A stretch of 64,000 nt of DNA from Corynebacterium minutissimum (GTDB lineage: Bacteria; Actinomycetota; Actinomycetes; Mycobacteriales; Mycobacteriaceae), in NCBI RefSeq assembly GCF_000988205.1, contig NZ_LAYQ01000001.1, forward strand, positions 147,416 through 211,415. Reading direction: 5' to 3'. The notes below the pieces were generated by a model. That model made no database searches. It had not been told where the DNA came from and saw only the letters and a list, made by a program, of their open reading frames with translations. Positions 61,046 to 64,000 of the stretch are shown piece by piece (position 1 is the first letter of the stretch; each line of letters starts with the position of its first letter). The position numbers and the translations under genes were made by a program.

Positions 61046-61279
61046 TTAAGCTGCGTTCACCTGGTCGTCTTCTATCTCTACGCGGCCCATGAAATACCGG
61101 GAATGCGACTTTTTCAAGGATTCCAGGGAAGGTGCTGAAATATGGGCGATCTCAATATCAGGATCGTCGATCGCTGCTTCGCGGCGGAGGCGTTCCTTAA
61201 GCGCTTGCGTCGAGTCCGAGAATTGTTTGATGAAAGACTCGCCTGAGCGACGTTTGTAGATGATTATAAAATCAGTCAT
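61046..61279 (-). CDS. small hypothetical protein next to Wadjet
   Basis: 77 residues from ATG 61279: TDFIIIYKRRSGESFIKQF, then a charged helical part. No known domain. It lies 136 bp upstream of jetA on the same strand and could be part of, or a regulator of, the jet transcript; this is not shown. Confidence 0.5.
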   Translation of the reverse strand: MTDFIIIYKRRSGESFIKQFSDSTQALKERLRREAAIDDPDIEIAHISAPSLESLKKSHSRYFMGRVEIEDDQVNAA

Positions 61280-61478
61280 TGTGCTACTCCGATTCATCTG
61301 GCTGTCCAACAAGAATTTCAGTTGTGCACAGCCCCTAATCTAGTGGCACTCGGTCGTGCATGGGGGTGACTCTTACTGTTGTCGCAAGTGACTTGGCCAA
61401 CCTGTTGAATAACAACGCCTCGGAAGTTGATTGGGGCGGCTAGCGCAAGAGCATGCAACTCGGTTATCCTTGAGGGAG

Positions 61479-61514
61479 GTTTCACTTGTAAGCGAAAGGC
61501 GTTTCAGGTGTAAG
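61479..61514 (+). repeat. direct repeat upstream of the excisionase-like antitoxin gene
   Basis: GTTTCACTTGTAAG (61479-61492) and GTTTCAGGTGTAAG (61501-61514) match in 12 of 14 positions and lie 22 bp apart, two helical turns, just before the gene. They are probable binding sites of its HTH product. Confidence 0.5.
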
Positions 61515-61538
61515 TGTCACGCTGGGAAAGGAGCGCTG

Positions 61539-61982
61539 ATGACTGCCTCTGCACTCATCAACGATCGGCTCATGATCGAAGAAACTACTCTCGAAGAGCT
61601 GAAGTCGCTGCAGACTCTCGAGGCAGCGAGCTTTCGGGTAGCAGATAAGCACGGGCGCCCAGTCCCGTTGTCGCGTGATGTTCAGCGATTGATTTCTCAG
61701 GTCTTGGCTTCTGTTGCGCAGCGAGGGGAAGTCACAATCTCTCGCATTCCTGAGGAGCTCACCAGTACAGTAGCTGCCGAGCTGTTAGGCATCTCGCGTC
61801 CAACGCTCATGAAATGGGCAAAGGAAGGAAGGATAGCTACCCACAAGCGCGGAACACATACGCGGTTTAAGCGTGAGGATGTCCTGCGGTTGAAGCACCA
61901 GCGCGCTGAGGAACGTGTGAAAGCGTTCCAAGAATGGCGTGCATTCGAAGAGGAGAACGAGAGTTTCTTTTCACAGGCCTAG
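61539..61982 (+). CDS. excisionase-like HTH antitoxin
   Basis: 147 residues from ATG 61539 (AAAGGAG upstream). The C-terminal half is an excisionase/MerR-type DNA-binding domain (STVAAELLGISRPTLMKWAKEGRIATHKRGTHTRFKREDVL); the rest is charged. Such proteins pair with downstream PIN toxins in actinobacteria. The PIN gene follows after 58 bp. Confidence 0.8.
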   Translation: MTASALINDRLMIEETTLEELKSLQTLEAASFRVADKHGRPVPLSRDVQRLISQVLASVAQRGEVTISRIPEELTSTVAAELLGISRPTLMKWAKEGRIATHKRGTHTRFKREDVLRLKHQRAEERVKAFQEWRAFEEENESFFSQA

Positions 61983-62040
61983 GTGCATTGAGAACTGCTA
62001 GAAACTGCACTGGGCTAACGCGGTTACTATCCTCGAGAAC

Positions 62041-62613
62041 ATGCCGCAAAAGGTATTCGTTGACGCAAACATTTTAGTGAGCCGTACAATCCTAGATTGG
62101 CTTTTTGCGCTGCAGATTTTATCTGGAGACATGTTTGTGTTCTATACGTCTCAAGACGTACTTGCGGAAACGGTACGGGCGATGCGGCGGAAACATCCCA
62201 CAGCACCTGGGAGAATTATCAAGGACCGTGTCGAGAAGATCGGTGCGGTGATGGAGGAAATCATTGATGATTTTCCCGGAGACATGCCTTTCGACGGTTT
62301 GGATCGTCATGACTACCATGTCCACGCGGCGGCTTTCGCCTCACAAGCCGACATCATCCTTACTGATAATTCGCCCCAGGATATAACCATTACTGCCAGC
62401 GAGCAGCGCTACGAGATAATGAATGCGGATGCATTCCTCATGCTCATTCGCGATTCCGCTCCAAACTTAGTGATTGAATGTACGAGTCAGCAGCTGGAGT
62501 ATTGGCAGAAAAGGAAGGGCTTTCAGAGCCTAGACGATGCGCTGAGGAGAGCGGGTTGCGACAATTTTGCCAGCGCTGTGCGTGAAGCCTTGCAGGCGCT
62601 CGCGCAGCGCTAG
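62041..62613 (+). CDS. PIN-domain toxin (VapC-like)
   Basis: 190 residues. The PIN start KVFVDANILVSRT has Asp8; LDRHDYHVHAAAFASQADIILTDN holds the later acidic residues. It probably cleaves RNA. With the upstream HTH gene it forms an antitoxin-first operon. The C-terminal ~60 residues extend beyond a minimal PIN domain. Confidence 0.82.
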   Translation: MPQKVFVDANILVSRTILDWLFALQILSGDMFVFYTSQDVLAETVRAMRRKHPTAPGRIIKDRVEKIGAVMEEIIDDFPGDMPFDGLDRHDYHVHAAAFASQADIILTDNSPQDITITASEQRYEIMNADAFLMLIRDSAPNLVIECTSQQLEYWQKRKGFQSLDDALRRAGCDNFASAVREALQALAQR

Positions 62614-62692
62614 TTTCATCCGCTCAGCGCTTGTAGCCGCAGACTTTCCAGTGGTCGGTGGTGCTATAGCCCGCACTTCTATGCCCCAGCCC

Positions 62693-64000
62693 TCACGAGC
62701 TCCTTGAGGCGTCGAGAGCCTCACGGGAGGCGGTGCCGTAGCGCTCGCGTAGGAAGCGGTGGGTGGCGTCGGGGTTGTCTAGGGAGACATCGCTAAGATT
62801 GAGCAGTTCCGATTCGCCGGCGTCGGTCTTCTCCACCGACCAGAAGCTCTCCGGGCGCAGGCCCAGTTCGCTGGAGCGCTCAAGGACGCTGAAGGCGTGG
62901 GAGGCAAAGATGAGCTGCGCGCCGTTGACGTTGATGCTGGGCTCGCGGAAGGCGTGGATGATGAAGTCAAGAAGTGCTGGGCGCAGGGCGGAATCCAGCT
63001 CATCAGCCACTAGGATCCCACCGCGGCGCAGCGTATCCAGCACCAGGGGAGCGGTGGCCATCCAATTCTGCGTGCCGCCAGATTCATCGGTCAGCTTCAG
63101 CGCGTAGTAGGAGTCACCGGCTTTGTGCTCCACGATGATGGAGTGCAGCAGGGACTCGATCTCTGCATCGGAGTAAGCCTGGAACTCGTCTGGTCGGCGA
63201 ATACTGCCGGCGCTGCGGCTGAGCGCATCAATGACCGGGCGCATCTGGCGGAAGACGTGCTCGGGGATGTGGTCCTGGTCAAGCCGCACGGAGTGGATTC
63301 CCGAATCGGCCGCGCGCAGCAGCGCGGCAGCCTCATGCAGGTGCAGCTTGCCCTCACGGATAAGGGTGGTGATGCGGGAGGCAGTGCTCATGGAGGTATG
63401 GCCGTGCGGCAGGTAAGCCACGTCGTGCACCAAGGCGCTAGCCAGCGGGGCGAGGATGGGGTGCTCGTCGCGCAGGCCAGCGGAGAGGAGCAGCTCGGTG
63501 TCATCGACGGGGCCGAGCTTGGCGACGTCCCCTTCATCCATAAAGGACTTAGTCCACTGCACGTCCTCCCCGCGAGTCCGCACGAAGCAGGGGCTCCAGC
63601 GGGTCGAGGGCACGCGGCTGAGCCACTCGGCGTGCACGCCGGTAAAGCTCCACTGGAAGCCGTAGAGGTAGCGCACGCCGTCGAGTTCGAACTCCAGCTC
63701 AAAAGTGCTGGGCAAGCGCTGCGTGCGGGGGTTGAGGCGGTAGGGGGCGTGGGGGAGTTGGTTGGGTGGGGCGTCGGCAAGCCAGGCGGTGGCGGAGGAC
63801 TCGATGGCGAGCAGAGCGAAGGCGAGGGCGTTGAGGATGCTGCTCTTGCCGGAAGCGGTGGGGCCGATGAGTACGGAGATGGGATCGCTAACCTGCGCCC
63901 AACCTGTTTTCGGGGCGGTGGAGTGCTGCCAGTCGTGGTAGAGCGTGAGCGTTTGGGTGGCGCGGATGCTGCGGAAGTTGGACACGCTAAAGGAAAGGAG
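62693..64000 (-). CDS. AAA-family ATPase (AAA15/OLD-like), 5' end outside window
   Basis: The frame runs through the right edge: upstream of the GTG at 63985 it continues as LLSFSVSNFRSIR, the typical start of these ATPases, so the true start lies outside. Visible parts: Walker A VLIGPTASGKSSIL, later ILVADELDSALRPALLDFII (Walker B) and QLIFASHAFSVLE. These proteins occur in abortive-infection and other defence loci, often with a small RloB-like partner, which is not seen downstream (62614-62692 is empty). Confidence 0.88.
   Translation of the reverse strand, partial: LLSFSVSNFRSIRATQTLTLYHDWQHSTAPKTGWAQVSDPISVLIGPTASGKSSILNALAFALLAIESSATAWLADAPPNQLPHAPYRLNPRTQRLPSTFELEFELDGVRYLYGFQWSFTGVHAEWLSRVPSTRWSPCFVRTRGEDVQWTKSFMDEGDVAKLGPVDDTELLLSAGLRDEHPILAPLASALVHDVAYLPHGHTSMSTASRITTLIREGKLHLHEAAALLRAADSGIHSVRLDQDHIPEHVFRQMRPVIDALSRSAGSIRRPDEFQAYSDAEIESLLHSIIVEHKAGDSYYALKLTDESGGTQNWMATAPLVLDTLRRGGILVADELDSALRPALLDFIIHAFREPSINVNGAQLIFASHAFSVLERSSELGLRPESFWSVEKTDAGESELLNLSDVSLDNPDATHRFLRERYGTASREALDASRSS

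Overview
The window comes from the chromosome of a Corynebacterium. The genus call rests on the arabinogalactan gene set (emb, aftA, dprE1, dprE2, glfT1, wzm/wzt), found only in mycolic-acid Actinobacteria, on the moderately high GC, and on an ISL3 element whose ends resemble IS31831-type elements of corynebacteria. A species in the C. striatum / C. aurimucosum neighbourhood is a guess.

Layout. 0-1.5 kb: right part of an IS21-family element that has cut off the 3' end of an HNH (13E12-like) gene, which has a LexA-like box upstream. 2.7-8.4 kb: two secreted proteins (SxxK-type and metzincin), a PrsW-like membrane protease with a small membrane-anchored partner, an M13 metallopeptidase and an alpha/beta hydrolase. 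8.3-25 kb: cell-envelope block emb-aftA-dprE2-dprE1, two GtrA proteins, glfT1, wzt-wzm, and homologues of the Rv3778c/Rv3777 neighbours, interrupted by a GNAT and a self-regulated-looking Fic gene. 25-30.6 kb: flavoprotein, SulP transporter, tRNA-Ser(UGA), a RelE/Phd toxin-antitoxin pair, a YefM-like antitoxin remnant, a sirtuin and a DUF1648 protein. 30.9-34.3 kb: molybdenum-cofactor genes (moeA-moaB-moaE-moeZ, divergent moaD). 34.7-40.1 kb: an aromatic-type aminotransferase, a ThDP 2-oxoacid decarboxylase and an amino-acid permease in one operon with a divergent PucR regulator, which looks like an Ehrlich-type pathway.

40.2-48.8 kb follows tRNA-Ser(GCU) and is an AT-richer accessory region. 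It holds an orphan gene, a truncated MFS transporter, a complete ISL3 element, a truncated ATP-grasp ligase, an asparagine-synthetase-like amidotransferase, a heparinase II/III-like protein and a secreted beta-propeller protein. The ISL3 element supplies the last codons of both the MFS and the ATP-grasp frames, and its flanks show no matching target duplication, so it sits at a deletion or rearrangement joint in what looks like a former biosynthetic cluster.

49-64 kb: an APC permease, a lipoprotein, a candidate small RNA, an Xre-ImmA/IrrE-PIN trio, a complete four-gene Wadjet (JetABCD/MksFEBG) anti-plasmid system, an excisionase-like antitoxin with a PIN toxin, and an AAA ATPase that runs off the window. 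This end reads as a defence island. No CRISPR array, rRNA or prophage structural genes were seen.
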